Shown here: piece after piece, positions 33,663 through 46,872 of the stretch
Layout of the letters: every line of letters starts with the position of its first letter
Numbering within the stretch: the first letter of the stretch is position 1
Source: Allodiplogaster sudhausi
Lineage: Eukaryota > Nematoda > Chromadorea > Rhabditida > Diplogasteridae
Assembly (NCBI GenBank): GCA_945643635.1
Contig: CALZFC010000109.1
Span: forward strand, 366,001 to 430,000
DNA length: 64,000 bases
Direction: 5' to 3'
Notes under the pieces: generated by a model
Seen by the model: only the letters and a program-made list of their open reading frames with translations
Databases searched by the model: none
What the model was told of the DNA's origin: nothing
Made by a program: the position numbers and the translations under genes

Positions 33663-35939
33663 TTAATGGAAGATATAAGAGAAGTGTGCGTAAGAGTGAA
33701 ATACACACAGAGAGAGAGAGCGATCAAAATCACTTGCATGCATTAATAAATTAAGCCATATTTCAGTAAATTTGCTTAAACACCTATTTCTGCTTGAAAA
33801 TTGTTTTCCCATGCATCATCTTTTGAAATTTGCTTTGCCTTCGTTCTTTGCAGCCACGCATTATTCATTCGTGATTGATGCATCGATAAGAAATGGCTCA
33901 CCAATTCAACTGAAAGGGCACTCGCAAGAACGACGTAAAAGGGCGTAGCCAAACAGAAACAAAAAGCGAGAGTGTGAAAGTCTGGAGGAGAGGAAGAGAA
34001 AGTAAGTATGTTAGTTAGTCAATAGTGAGAGAGATTGAGAGATAGACAGCGAGATTGGGCGAGAGAATTGAGAGAGTGTAGAGACGAGGAGCAAGAGTAA
34101 GGGAAAGAGTGAGAGAGAAAAATTCAAAGAGTAATAGGGTGATGATTATAACAAGGTTCTGTGTGGCCATTGAAATTAGATCGTTCGACACTCGCGTGCC
34201 CGGATTATCAATCGCAGAGAATGTGTCCGGTCTCACAATCACGAAATTGTAGCCTGATCGAGAAGGCGCAAGGAAATTATTGCGAACGTTACAGATATAA
34301 GCCTCGATATATGCATTATAAACGGAAATTGTTTTCTAACAAGAAAAAATGCGTTTTACGAGGTGGCACAACAAACAATTTCTCTCTTTCTCTAGCAGCG
34401 ATAGTATCTTATTTCATTCGATATTCACACTTTCTCCCGCCCTGTATTTTCTTCTATTTCTTCTTCCTTCCCATCTATTGCAATCAATCTCTTTCTTTAC
34501 TCTCTAGCATATGCTCACCACTTCTCTGTTGTCGTCAATGCTATCATTTCAGTGCTCTCTTTACCGTAGTTTGCAATCTTCTTCTTCTCTCTCTCTCTCT
34601 TTGGACTACTTTTATTTTCAACTACTCCCTTCAATGCGTCGCCAAAACCCGCAAAAGTTGACAAGGCGCCTGCAGACTGATGGTCTCTGCATAGTAGATA
34701 ATCTTCTTTTTCTCTTTTAATCTGTATGTCACAAGGCACTTTTTATCGCAAAGCAAAAGAAACGGATGTGCGAATAATTCAATTTCTACAAATCTTATTC
34801 AACACGAATATGTGATAATAATATTGTGATCTACGTCGATGATTCAATGGAAAGCTGTAGTATTCTCTTGTTTGTAGCAAGCGAGAGTTAAAGTGATGAT
34901 AATGTATAGCGAATAAAATTTTTGCTCGCTCTACGCTGCTTGCAATAGATTGTGAACGCAACCGAACTATTCTGAAGTGAAGCATTCCACGCGGTCGAAG
35001 AGCCGGCCAGTGGTTTCCTCCTCGTCCCAACTCATCCACTTATTGATTCCGGCGATGCAGAAAGCGTAATCGTTATCATGGACTTGAATTTGTTCAGAAA
35101 CACCATTCGAGAGGTATCCGTGAAGCTTTCCCGAAGTGCACCGTGCCACGGTACATCCGTTTCTCTTCTGCAAAGTAGGAAAGAAGACATGCAAATTAGT
35201 TATCTGATGCCGAAGTGGGAATCAAATTAAGCTGCGGACTTAAAGAGTTAAATGTTTTTTTCACAGAAGCCCGCTTAGTTAGGATTAAGGTTTGCTTCCG
35301 CAATCACATAGATAAATCCTTTTTTAAAGAAGAAAGATCTCGAAAAATAAAATAAACGTGAATGCAGATTTTGGTTCTTTTGATTGGATATGTAACTCCT
35401 TAGTACAATGGACATTGGCTTCGGCCATGGTTAATGTCAAGTTGTTGCAACCTGATCTAACTTAACGGACGAAGTATACGCACCTCCGCTTGTTCGTGTG
35501 TCGCATTCAGTGCTACACTCTGAAAATGATTTCCTAACATATGACTTTTTTTCTTTCAGATCCAATGATATTCTTTCTTCTTTTAACTTTCTTTCCGATT
35601 TTACTCATTTTACTGCATGTTTGGGCGCATAACATGATTTAAAAAGAGTATCGTAAAACTAAAAAAAAAAGAATATTTGGGACCTGAAAAATTTGAAAAA
35701 ATAAAAATAACTTTTACAAAATACACTCTATGAATTCACTTACTCTATGCGCACACATAGTGAGAGTAAGAAGCATTTGAGCCATCGATACGCCACTCGC
35801 CCGGACCGTCTTTGCCAGGAACACACGAGACGCAGGATGCAGGCGTAGGTGGCACTGTCGAATCTGCTTCGTGCCCCTGACAATGAGAAGAAAACGTTGT
35901 AGTGCTGAATATCGAGTGAACACACAAGGAATTTATTAT

Positions 35940-35967
35940 AAAAATACGAATAATAATAATAAAAATG

Positions 35968-35999
<32 letters not shown>

Positions 36000-36021
36000 T
36001 ATTATTATTATTATTATTATT

Positions 36022-36105
<84 letters not shown>

Positions 36106-36110
36106 CATTG
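35940..36110. repeat. (AAT)n / (ATT)n inverted microsatellite
   Basis: Runs of aat, then att, then aat, then att again. The opposing blocks can fold on each other. It lies in an intron of copy A. Confidence 0.95.
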
Positions 36111-37052
36111 TTATTATTAATTACGAATTTGATAAAACAGTTAGAATGAAAACTGGGCGGGAGGGGGGGGGGGTTGTAAACTAAAAGGTCGCGACTTACC
36201 ACATATAGCTGGCCACCCTCCACACACTCGTGCGTATTATTCGTTGAGTCTGTGCGTCTTAACATGTATCTATTTTCCTTTTGCTGCGGACAGAGGCTTC
36301 CACGGGGGCAAAACGAATTGATTGTGAGCAGACGCTTGCATGACGTGGCTTAAGGGGTGAAAGTCGTGGTGATAAGTCTACTCAATTATACATTTCACAG
36401 TCTTTTGATTGCTCTGGATGTCTTTTCTAACCTCCGCAGAAGAACTTGCTGATCTGTCCGACGCCATCCAGTGTCCACTGTTGGTTCGTGCACTTAGGCG
36501 TCTGAAGAGTGCTCAATGTTGCCTGGTCGCCCATGTCCACCGCGTAATAGAATGGGCCCGATGGGCACGCGTGAGGTACACGGCAGCCTTTATATTGGGA
36601 AAAGATGGCGTTTTGAAGACCTGTTGGTAGCGGCGTAAAGGACGTTCCGCATCCCCAGCATGCTTAAAAAGGGCCAAAACTAAGCAAATATTTCTGCATC
36701 CCGTACAAGCTTAAAAAGGGTTCAAATTCAACAAATATTTGTTTTTTTCCACGTCTTTCTAGTTGTATTTGAAAGCAATAAAACTGGAAGCCGATTCGTG
36801 CGAATTTTTTTGCAACATTTACAGAATATTAAATAGTTTTTTTTTAATCCTTCAAACAGCAAACCTACGCCGCAGGCCATATTCATTACTGGATTCTTTG
36901 TATCACTGTTGAGATACCAGTATCCATCCGCTTTGCATTTGACGCGCCCGCTTTCGGCTTTGGAGACAAATGGTGCTTCTGAGACCTGAAAAAACTGTTA
37001 ACATTATTTTCAAGGTACCAATACATATTAGAGGGGTGTAAACAACTAGTAT

Positions 37053-37560
37053 TTAAAGGAGGGCGATTACCGAAAAGTCACTGCCGAGTTATGAAAGATC
37101 TTAGCTATATTCGATTAGTCTCGGGAATGAGGAAAAAGAAAAGGCAAATGAAAAAGCACAAAAAATTCCATATTCAAGTATAAGATACTTGAAAGTGGTA
37201 ATTTTGAATTAATTTGTGTTTGGTGTCAGTGCAAAAACGTAATGTTAGAGCACTCGACGGTAGATTAACGGACACGTACCCATCGCGGGAAGATAAAATT
37301 TACAAATATTTCAAGACATTTTTTTAATGCTTAACCACCTTTCTTATATGAATGTTCAACAATAAACTAAAGAATATTAGGCCAAACAGTATCAAATTAG
37401 TAAACGAGTAACAACATCTCGCTTCGAAAAAAAAAATGCCTTTTCGAAACCAGCGCTACTTGTCTACCGTACTTTTTTGAGTAATTTAATGGACTTCCGT
37501 TTAAAACCTTTGCACGTTTGAACATACAATTGCAATTTTTCGGTGATCGCCCTTCTTTAA
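37053..37560. repeat. MITE, family 1, copy 2
   Basis: Bounded by 'ttaaaggagggcgattaccg' and 'cggtgatcgcccttctttaa'. The body is the reverse of the copy at 1843-2336. Inserted in an intron of copy A. Confidence 0.85.
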
Positions 37561-40414
37561 AGGTAGTTTTCATCATTAGAGGAGGACAAGCAATAATTAA
37601 TGCTGGTCAAGTTGCCGCGTTCACCCTCGGTGAAGAGCCGAGGCAACCGATATCTCAAACAATATTAGGGAAATGTTTTCACACTATATCGCAGTCACCC
37701 CCAGTGAATGTGAACTTTCAGCAAATCCAAAGTGATTGTTCCCGATATCTGTCACCCTATCGGGGACCAGGAACTATTGAACTCAACTGAGCGCTCCTAT
37801 TTCATTTTTCAGAGATATGTATGAATGCTCGAGATGATTTAAATGAATGGGCTAACATAACCTTCAGCGCGATGATTTTAAGACCTCCATCACATTTGTA
37901 CTTCAGGCATCCAATTGTATTATCTTTCGTTGGCTTCATGGACATAATGCGGTAGCCGTATTTTGCATGTTCCAGAGTCATTTTTGGATCAGATTTGCAA
38001 CCATCTGCACACAGGTCTCGGTTGCGATATTCTGAAACAACCAAAGATTAAAGGAACCAAAAGCTTGCTGTTGAATTCGAGCCTTTTATGCCTTAGAATG
38101 GGGGAGAGATCATGAGATTTAGATAAACACGACCACTATGGTCACGAAAATTGAGATGGATTACAACTAATGTTCGTGCTCCATTAAGCCTAATTCTGCG
38201 CGTACATTAGCCGGAACATCATGTGCCAGGTAGAAGGCACTTGGAATGTATATACGCTTGTTATGAACGAATTCAAAAGTGCTAAAGAGAACTGACTTTT
38301 GCAGCCGACTCCGTACACGGCGAAGGTCTCATTGAGGTACCAGTTCTGGTCGACGCCACACCTCGCAGTGTCCAAGACGCCGGCCGTGAAGGTGTTGCCA
38401 TGTTCGCTGGTAATGTAGCGAAGCTTTCTGTCATTTGAGCTACTACTGCCTCTACATGGTAGCGTTTCTTTGCAGCCCATTGGCGTGTCCGTGGTCCAGA
38501 GGGCATATTCGTCATAATAGCCCAGAAAGGGTGATGGGCAAATGGTGCAGTCTGAATTGATGTAAATTTCAAGCGTTCTCTTAAATTTCGAACACTTTTG
38601 TGGTTGTCTAGTACATTGCCAAGGACGAATAGAGTAATTCCAAGCAATTGTTCGAAGGATCCAACATCCTTACACAACTTGCATTCTTGATTTCAGTGCC
38701 ATCGACGGCAACCCACTTTGCGTCGTGCATGCATTTTATGGTCAGCCGCTCGACGACCCCCTAAAATATTGAGTTAGCATGTGTTGCGGATTTACTCAAC
38801 ATTGTCATTCACACCCACTATTTCGTAGAAGGTCGCAAAGAATAAAAAAAAGTTTGATAGTACGGTAATCGGGCAATGCCAATGTTTTGTTTTTGTTAAA
38901 AGACCGTCAACTTACACAGTTGGTTGCGAGAGATCCCTTCGAGCACGTGAGCGTCATACACGTATTATGCGTTTCTACTTCGAGCTTTGCGTCGTGCTCG
39001 GGGAGGAATTGGAAGCCACGCGGTGGCGCGAACAGTGGAAGCAGCGAGTCAACACTACATGAGTCGGCGCAGCGCTGATCTGAAAATGAATGGCGTAAAG
39101 ATGGAGCGGACAGCATGAGATAAAAAGCGCTGCGATAAACAGCGTTGCGGTCAAAAGCGTTGCGGACAAAACCGTTACGCGGTCACAGCGCTTTTGTCAG
39201 ACCCCCAGATCATCAACACCTTTTGAGCAGAGCGCATTGCTGAAAAGTCTTTCCACGCCGCCGCTTTCTTTCCATTGCCGATTGCCGGTACAAACGAGAG
39301 TCCGGCCGACGCCGATTAGCGTTGGGCACGAGCCCGAGCTGCTGTTAACTCTCGTCCCGAAGAGAGCAGTGCCCGGTGGGCAGTAAGCAACAGGGCAAGC
39401 CTGGGATTCGCACGCGGGCCTAATTTGAGCCTGAAAAGAAGTGTGTTCATGATTTTTCCAAAAATACGGCAAAAAAAAGAAGTAGAACCTTATCGTACTC
39501 CAGGTACAAATCCTTTGGCGTGAATGTGATGCATGTGCAAGCTGAAGATTTTCATGAAATTAAGCTCGTGTAAAAGCATTACAAAAAGGAAGGAAGCATA
39601 AGTTATGCCAGGAAGAACTTCTGTCTCATACTTTTAAAAGAAGGAAGAAAGATACCCCTCTCTAATATTATCTCATCTAACCTTTGGCGCAAATGGCCGT
39701 GTCCGCGGCGTGGCAAGAGGCTTTTAGTATGTGGAAATATAGAATATATGAATACATATGAATCTTCGTCGGCCACTTCGACGAAATCGCCGGTGACCAC
39801 CCATTATTATTTGGTAGAATTTGATCAGCAAACATACATACATATGTATATGTATGTATGAATTGGAAAAAGTTTAGTAGCCACATAAATTCATTGCTTG
39901 ATTACGAACCTGAAGTTGGCGAGCAGAAATTCTTCGCTGCAGTCGAATCCAATTTTCGGGCAGTCTCGCCGAGCGTCAACTGGCGGAGCATCGCATGACC
40001 GACAACCTTAAACTTATTGGTAAGACTAATTAGATATAATAAAAATCGCCATTAATTCATATTAATTCATCATTCATATCACATCTCAAGCGATATAGAC
40101 CAACAAGGAAGACATCAATATTTATTAAAAACAAAAAAACACTAACGATCATCGCTGTCGCAGTCTCGCCTCGCGCTGCCGAACGTTGATAATAGTATTA
40201 AAAGGAAGAAAAAGATTGGGTGCATATCGCGCAGCACGTTTCAGCCGTCAGTGTGCTTCTGTTCCCCGGAATGATTTTCCGTACTTTTTCTCGGCTCCTT
40301 TATAGAGGCGAAAAATGAGCGCCAAAACATTCGTCTTGATTTGATGTTTCCTTCCAAGTTGCTCTTCCATCCTTCTCAATTGACATTTTTTTTTAATGTC
40401 AATCAAGAAGGAAG

Positions 40415-41295
40415 CTTAGAGAAGGGCGATCACCGAAAATACAGTAATGTGCGTTCAAACGTACAAAGACTTCGAACGGAAGTCCGTTTAATTACTCAAA
40501 AATGTACGGTAGACTAGGAATTATTTATTTATTTATTTATCGTACATGAAATAAAGTATTTCAATGTGACAGCATTGACATAAAGACTATGGTCGTCGTT
40601 CCATTGCAAAATAGTAAAAATAGGTGAGGGTTATACCGTCCCAAGTCTGGCGGTTCATCCCAGCCGGCGGCACGCCGTTGGCGAAGGCCAGGGCATCGGT
40701 GACGATCTTCTTGAGGTTGACGTCTTCAACGGCTTCTGCGGCCATGACGGAGGGGGACAAGTTTTGGCGCTTGGTTCCGCGAGGAGGAGACATGGGCGAG
40801 GGAGCAAAGGAATTGAAGAGAGACGAAAGAAGCAGGGGGATTGGTCAGAGAGCGGCTGACAGGTCACCTGCCTCTATGACCGGGCAGGGCGAGAGGAATG
40901 TGCGTATGTTTTTTGAAGCGGGTTGTTATTGCTGTTATACCTATTTGATAATGTTTTGCGTAACAAGAATTTATAAAAACATTTTCTAAAACAAATGAAC
41001 CAAAAGGTGATAAAGCATTCACCATAACAATTTCTTCAAATCTTTGTAATTTATTTTCCCGCGATGGGTACGTGGCCGTGAAGTTGGGATTCTACCGATG
41101 GGTTCTGCTTTTTCCCTGGCACACCAATCACAAATTCATTCAAAATTTGCATTTTAAAGTTCATTATACTTGAATATGGAACTTTCTTGTACATTTTCAT
41201 ATACATATTCTTTTTCTGCATGCCCCAGACTATTCGAAAATAACTAAGATGGTTCATTTATCGTCAATGACTTTTCGGTGATCGCCCTCCTTTAA
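40415..41295. repeat. MITE, family 1, copy 3, split by a LINE derivative
   Basis: Ends 'agagaagggcgatcaccg' and 'cggtgatcgccctcctttaa'. Left part 40415-40519 and right part from about 40898 align with the uninterrupted copy at 1843-2336. Confidence 0.8.
40520..40897 (-). mobile_element. Internally deleted LINE derivative inserted in a MITE
   Basis: On the minus strand it starts with a GC-richer 5' UTR, then an ATG opening MSPPRGTKRQNLSPS, then VTDALAFANGVPPAGMNRQ, homologous to LINE ORF1 at 14480. It then jumps to a short 3' end and the same (ataa)n tail. Flanks carry 'aggaat' on both sides (about 40515-40520 and 40896-40901), a likely 6-bp target duplication. A 5' end joined to a 3' tail without ORF2 is a non-autonomous, SINE-like layout. 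Confidence 0.7.
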
Positions 41296-41737
41296 GAGAG
41301 GAGTGCTCGAAATTAACATGGCAGCTGAGTTGAGTTTCGCCTTAGTAACAGATGCGACTGATTCATGAAGGGAGAAAAAGAAAATTGCAAATTGTCTGCC
41401 TCCGGTCGCTGCGTCTTTCACGTACGATTTCCTAAAATGAATCTTGAAATGATGAGCGTCTGCTGCACGTCTCCTCAATAAATTTGTCCTTCTCCAAATG
41501 CTTCATTCTCCTGATTCCTTTGGCTAAAAGTTTTCGCAACAAAAAGTACAGCGACTCTTAAAGGAGCTAAGTACCGAATGATTCTAGTAAAATAGGGTCA
41601 TCTTGAGTGAGGCATATAGTGTTTGCTCCTTCTTACATTTAGAGAGCCTGTGAAAGAGGAGGCTGCTGGCAAAGCCATATTTTTATCTTGAATGTAAACG
41701 GGACAAAAGGGGATTAAAAAGGGGTTTTCGGACTGGA

Positions 41738-41825
41738 ATATGATTCAGGTCAAGTATTCGTGGTCAAATCTTTGCAAAAGTTTTGACCGCCATTGGATTG
41801 GAACCATTGACTTACAAATGTCTCA
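41738..41825 (-). repeat. tRNA-derived SINE, copy 2 (body plus B box)
   Basis: Matches 33099-33180 closely, including GGTTCCAATCC and the body 'ggtcaaaacttttgcaaaga'. The A-box part of the head is missing. Confidence 0.6.
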
Positions 41826-43484
41826 CTCTCATTCGTTTCATTGTTTTCACTTTTCTCCCAAGGTTACGCCGCTCGTCATCGTCATTTTTGAGCTTATTGG
41901 TCATTGTGTGTTAATAATTTTGCTTATTTGCTGAAGCCGATTCTGGTTTATTTTAGACCTCATTGCATGATATGCTGCCTTCTGCTACTAACTTCTTCCT
42001 TCTACTTTCTCATGACTTCTATGAAATCGCAATATTATTAAAAGGATGTATGAACAGTTTCATTTCTACATAATTTACTCCTTATGATAACATTGCAAAA
42101 TATTATGAATTACATAGATTCTTGAATGGAAAGCTCAAATGCTATTTTATTCGCTGATGGCGAGAGCTAAAGTGACGATATTGCGTTGCCTATGATTTTT
42201 TTTCATTCTTCAGCTCTGATTGTTACAAATTGGGAACGCAAGTGTGCTATGGTTAATCGTCGCATTCCACTCGGTCATAGAGCCGGCCAGGGTTGCGTCC
42301 AGCGTTAAAACTCATCCACTTATTGATTCCGCCGATGCAGAAAGCATTGTCACCAATATACTCGGAAACACCGTTTAAGACGTATCCACTAAGATCGTCA
42401 GAAGAAGAACAACTTGCCACGGTGCATCCGTTTTTCTTCTGCAAGGTTGGAAAGAAGGAATTGAAGTTAATTAATGACACCAAAATATAAATCAAATTAT
42501 GATTTTAATTTAAACTAAAATATAAAATATGCATTGACTCCCGCGATCATATCGGCCTGGATGTTAACCCCTGGCACCAGGATAAATAGGTTAAAAAGAG
42601 GAAAGTCCTCGAAAAATAAAGAAAAAGAAATATAGGGTTAAAATTTTTCTTGGTTAATTCCTTAGCAATAAGGTCTTATACTTGAGACAGTAGATTCCGG
42701 CATGGTAACAGCGCAAATTGTTCCAACCTCATCTAGTTTAACGGAAGACATATCCGCACCGCCGCTTGTCCGTGTATCGCACTCAGTGCCACACTCTGAA
42801 AATGGATTTCTTATAAAAGAAACATTTCTTTCAGATGCATTGCATTTTCCTGTTACATTTAACTTTCTTTTGGATTTCCCTAATTTTGCTGCATGTTTTG
42901 GAACTAAAAAAGAGCATTTTTGGAAAATAAAAAAAATATTTCTTTTACTTTCTTAAACAAAAAAAAGGAAATCTGCAATAAACTCATTGAAAGTGGAAGC
43001 AATTATTTTCTTAATACAATCATGTACAAAGCAATGCTTGTGTAAAGTCTAGTTGAAGTATAATGCATTCCTTGAAGACTTACGATATGTGCACACATAA
43101 TGAGAGTAAGAAACATTTGAGCCATCAATACGCCATTCGCCCTTGCCGTCTTTACCAGGAACACACGAGATACAAGATGCTGATGTAGGCTGCTTCGAGT
43201 TAGCTTCGTTTCCCTAAGAAAAAAACGTTGGAGTGCAAGATCAATTGCTTAATATATGGCAGAATATTGAGTGTACTATGAATCAAACAACACTTACATT
43301 TCACAGTTTTGTTAAGCGTAAAAGCTCTTCTTACCACGTAAAGTTGGCCACCGTTCACACATTCATACTTATTCTTCCTTGAATTCACGCGTCTTAGCAG
43401 GTGTCTATCGTTCTCTTGCTGTGGACAAAGGCTTCCATGCGGGCAGAATGAATCGAGTATGTCCAGAGGCATACATGAAGTCGC

Positions 43485-43631
43485 TTAAAGGAGCGCTATC
43501 ACCGAAAACTTAAATGAGTTGCCGTGGCTATTCGCAAAAATATTGGCTCAAACTTTCTGCAACTACGTCTGAGACAAATGTTTACTGATCGACGTTCCGC
43601 ATGTTAGTTATTCAGTGAACGGCTCCTTTAT
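43485..43631. repeat. Short family-1 MITE in copy B
   Basis: Left end 'ttaaaggagcgctatcaccg', right end 'cggctcctttat'. Lies just upstream (coding sense) of the FCPHGSLCPQQ exon. Confidence 0.55.
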
Positions 43632-44646
43632 GAAAGGTCTGCGCTAAGTCTCGCGAATTCTACATACATTACTATAATGTTGTGTGTTTTGCTTGGCATT
43701 ATTGCACAGGAAGTCTCTTCAAACCTCCACAGAAGAATTTTTCGATCTTTCCGACGCCATCCAATGTCCACTCTTGGTTTGTGCACTTGGGCGTATGAGA
43801 TGTGCTCAACATTGGCTGGCTTCCGGGCAACGCTTAGTAGAATGGGCCCGATGGGCATGCCTCAGGTACCACGCAGCCATTATAGTCGGAAAAGATGGCA
43901 TTTTGTAGCCCTAATGATGGCGTCCCAAAGTTCATCGTGCATCCAGAGCAAGCTTAAAAGGGCTAAAACTGAATGAGTATTTTGGGTTGTTGCACACCTT
44001 TTTAATTTTTTACTCAAAATGGACCGTGTGCATTTTTCAACATAAAAAGTTTTTTTTTCAATCAAAGAACTAACCCTCGCCGCAAGCCATGTTTATGACT
44101 GGATTCCTTTTATCATCGTCGAGATACCAGTATCCATCCATTTTGCACTTGACTTTCTCATCAGAGGCGGAGGAAACATACGGCGCATCTTCGGCCTTAC
44201 AAAAGTGTATTAAAAATAAAAAATAAACAATACATCTACTTATCTTCAAACGTTTGATACTGCATGAAATTTTATTTGAAAAAAAATTCCGCTTGTAATG
44301 ACACTCCAGTTGGGTACAAAAATATGGGCCACGATGTCTGTCGCCTAATGTTATACCATTTCACTTTCTACTGCTACGAATAAAAGAGGTCTATATGAAT
44401 TGTTCTATATGAATACCTTCATCGTGATTATTTTAAGATCTCCTTCACATTTGTACTGCCGGCAGTTAATAAACCACCAGGAAAAATTATCCTTCTTTGG
44501 CTTCCGGGACACGATTCGGTAGCCATATGGAGCATGCGTCAGAGTCATTTTTGGATCAGATGGGCAAATGTGGAAACACCACTTGAACAGGAGTACATGT
44601 TCTGAAACGGCAGAAAGTTAGAGTAACAATGATATGTAATACAAAA

Positions 44647-44685
<39 letters not shown>

Positions 44686-44688
<3 letters not shown>

Positions 44689-46157
44689 GGATGTATCGGA
44701 ATAAAAATTTTCATAACGGAATTCGGAATTCGGAAGGCCCATTTCATAACGGAATTCGGAAATCGTTATTCGGAAGAGAAAAAAGGTCGGAATTCGGAAT
44801 TCGGAATTCGGAACTTCAACTTTCAATATGAAAAATGGGACTTTTTCTCTCTAACTTTTGGTCAATCTGCCGCGCTTGGGGCATACATAAAACAACAGTG
44901 AGATTAGATGGTGGATGTGCTCTGCCGTGAAATTAAAATCTTGGGTGAAAGCTGAAGAAAACATTGTGAAATATGTTTTTATTTACTTATGTTCTCTCGG
45001 TTTTGAACAGTATCTCACGCCCATGGAAAACTTCTACCAGTTAGTGCAAAAAGTATATAAAATTAGTTCATTAGAGGAGATCTTTTCTTAACACAACTCA
45101 TTTCCTCGCTCTGATCAGCTCCTATCTCTTCCCACCCTATCGAAATGGGAAAGCGAACCCAGTTCTCTCTTTCCTAAGACCTTGACGTTTCCCTCGTCGC
45201 TATCAAAGTATCTGTTGCCCTCATTGTCCACATCGTCAGGAAGGCACACTACTCAAGTCGATGGACGAGGAAAACAACAGTCGCCTGGCCAAGCTGGCGG
45301 AGTGCCCCGACTGATTCACCGGCACCCTACTTAACATCTCCTCTCCCAGCCACTCCCCTCACTCCCAGGACAGTTTATCTCCTACGCGTCGCGTCCGCAG
45401 TCGTACGGCCGGGAATCGGGAGAAGGAAACACGGGCAGCGATCGTCGACTCGGTGGAGAAAGGCAACGATAAGGAGATCGCCGAGCATGATAACTCCATG
45501 CTCCTCTCCAGCCTTGCTGCTCCGTTACGAACCGCGTCCGTTCTCACCTCTCTCCCTACGGCATCTCTTTGGGAAATGGGAAAGCTGCCACCGGCACCCT
45601 CCAACTCGGCAGCCCAACATGGCCAAAGCGTCAGACGAAATATTGACTTTTGGAGAGTCTATATCTCGGGCTCCCAGGGGTCCTAGATACCTAATCCTTT
45701 TTGATTGAGTTCCGTACAGTGCCTTGGCCCAAACCACTAACCGAACAACTTCACACGCGATGACTTTATCATTTCAGTTTATGTCAGCACTTTATACATA
45801 TTTTGTGAAGTTTGGAAATTTAGTTCAGTTTTTACCAAAATGCGCTTCCCGAAAGGTCTCCTCTTATGAAAGATCCGCAAAACATTTCATTGTAATTTCG
45901 CCCGACTCAAAATGAAAGATTCATTAACATTTGGTCAAACTATCGTCAGTTTTCTCAGGGCTGGCTTCAGTTTTCTTCTTAGATTAATACATAAAATGTG
46001 CATAGCTGAGCTACAAACTTCCGAAAAAAATTCAGAAGAAATGGCCTTCATAACGGAATTCGGAATTCGGAATTCGGAAGACTCCCTTTCATAACGGAAT
46101 TCTAAAATCGGAATTCGGAAGGGGAAAAAGGTCGGAATCCGGAATTCCGATACATCC

Positions 46158-46160
<3 letters not shown>
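44686..46160. mobile_element. hAT-type element, 1475 bp, inserted in a TA tract
   Basis: Terminal inverted repeats CAGGGATGTATCGGAAT and ATTCCGATACATCCCTG sit exactly against an alternating TA run on each side, so the 8-bp duplication reads ATATATAT. CAGGGATG/CATCCCTG ends are hAT-like. Subterminal regions contain repeats of 'ggaattc' and 'ataacggaattc' in both orientations. The centre (about 45100-45700) is GC-richer and open over short stretches, but I recognise no transposase. It sits in an intron of copy B. Confidence 0.8.
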
Positions 46161-46194
<34 letters not shown>

Positions 46195-46872
46195 TATAAA
46201 GCATCGTGACGCCGCTTAGCACTGACCATTACAGCCGACTCCAAACACTGCGAAGGTCTCATTGAGGTGCCACTTTTGGTCGACGCCACATCTGGCCGTG
46301 GCTGAGACGCCGGCCTTGTATGTATTGCCATCTTCGCTCTCAATGTAGCGCAATTTGTTGTGATGTCCTCTACACGGAAGCGTTTCTTTGCAGCCCGTTG
46401 GCGTGTCCGTTGTCCAGAGGGCATATTCGTCATCATCGCCCGGAAAATGTGATGGGCACGTGGTGCAGTCTGAAATGATGTACATTTCATGCGATCTCTA
46501 AACTTTAGCGCACGTTTTGTTTTTCTAGTATATTGCCAAGGACGAATAGTGTAATTCCAAGTAATTTTTCGTAGAACCAACAGCCTTACCTCCAACACAG
46601 CTTGCATTTTTGATTTCAGTGCCATCGACGGCAACCCACTTTGTCTCGTGCTTGCATTTTATTGTCAGCCGCTCGACGACCCCCTAAATTCTTATGTTAA
46701 TTTTCATAATGGAACAGATAATTTAGAATCATTCTCACGCACTATTTGGAGTGTTAAGAACACTGCTTGAAAATCGAAGACGAGCATAAGTATTTTTTTT
46801 CTAATGCGTGACAATCTTTTAATCGGGATTTTTGTTTGAAGCATCGTTTTTTTGTTATAGAAAATGTGGCTG

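Larger units (their letters stand above)
32630..34810. repeat. Diverged internal duplication upstream of SLC19
   Basis: 32630-32770 matches 34360-34430 ('ggtggcacaacaaa', 'cttatttcattcga'). 33320-33500 matches 34635-34800 ('cttcaatgcgtcgccaaaac', 'gcgcctgcagactgat'). 31500-31680 matches 33830-33960. A further relative lies at 53735-53910. The arrangement indicates repeated segmental duplication on the border of the Cys-rich gene cluster. Confidence 0.65.
34967..40225 (-). pseudogene. Modular cysteine-rich secreted protein, family copy A (disrupted)
   Basis: A signal peptide exon (40147-40225, MHPIFFFLLILLSTFGSA) is joined in phase to a Cys exon (~39908-40002, SCDAPPVDARRDCP). Further exons continue with CTCITFTPKDLYLEYDK (~39490-39545), CPVAYCPPGTALFGT...TGNRQW (~39230-39430), CADSCSVDSLL (~38925-39080), GVVERLTIKC (~38690-38760) and TTDTPMGCKETLPC (~38290-38550). 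Then come RNRDLCADGCKSDPKMTL (~37860-38030), KCKADGYWYLNSD (~36876-36985), YYAVDMGDQATL (~36431-36665), FCPRGSLCPQQ (~36205-36350) and CVSCVPGKDGPGEW (~35750-35880). The last two carry SVKLDQ (~35455-35520) and NGCTVARC...INKWMS...VEC (34967-35166). Several modules end in a C-x-W-x-C pattern reminiscent of sushi/CCP domains, but I cannot assign a Pfam family. Damage: TAG at 35745-35747 where copy B has TAT, most of two 5' exons missing at 39600-39800, and a 7-bp deletion at the donor near 38688. Confidence 0.7.
40226..42252. other. Intergenic region between the two Cys-rich copies
   Basis: Contains a nested MITE/LINE insertion (40415-41295) and a SINE body (41738-41825). Flank sequences on both sides are shared with 48650-49100 ('gagcgccaaaacattc.tcttgatttgatgtttc' and 'gctaca/aaagttttcgcaac'). 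The duplicated unit thus includes the 5' flank and promoter region of the genes. Confidence 0.6.

Noticed and set aside
45453..45686. Overlapping open frames inside the 1475-bp hAT-like element
   Set aside because: Short, overlapping in several frames, no transposase or other motif recognised.
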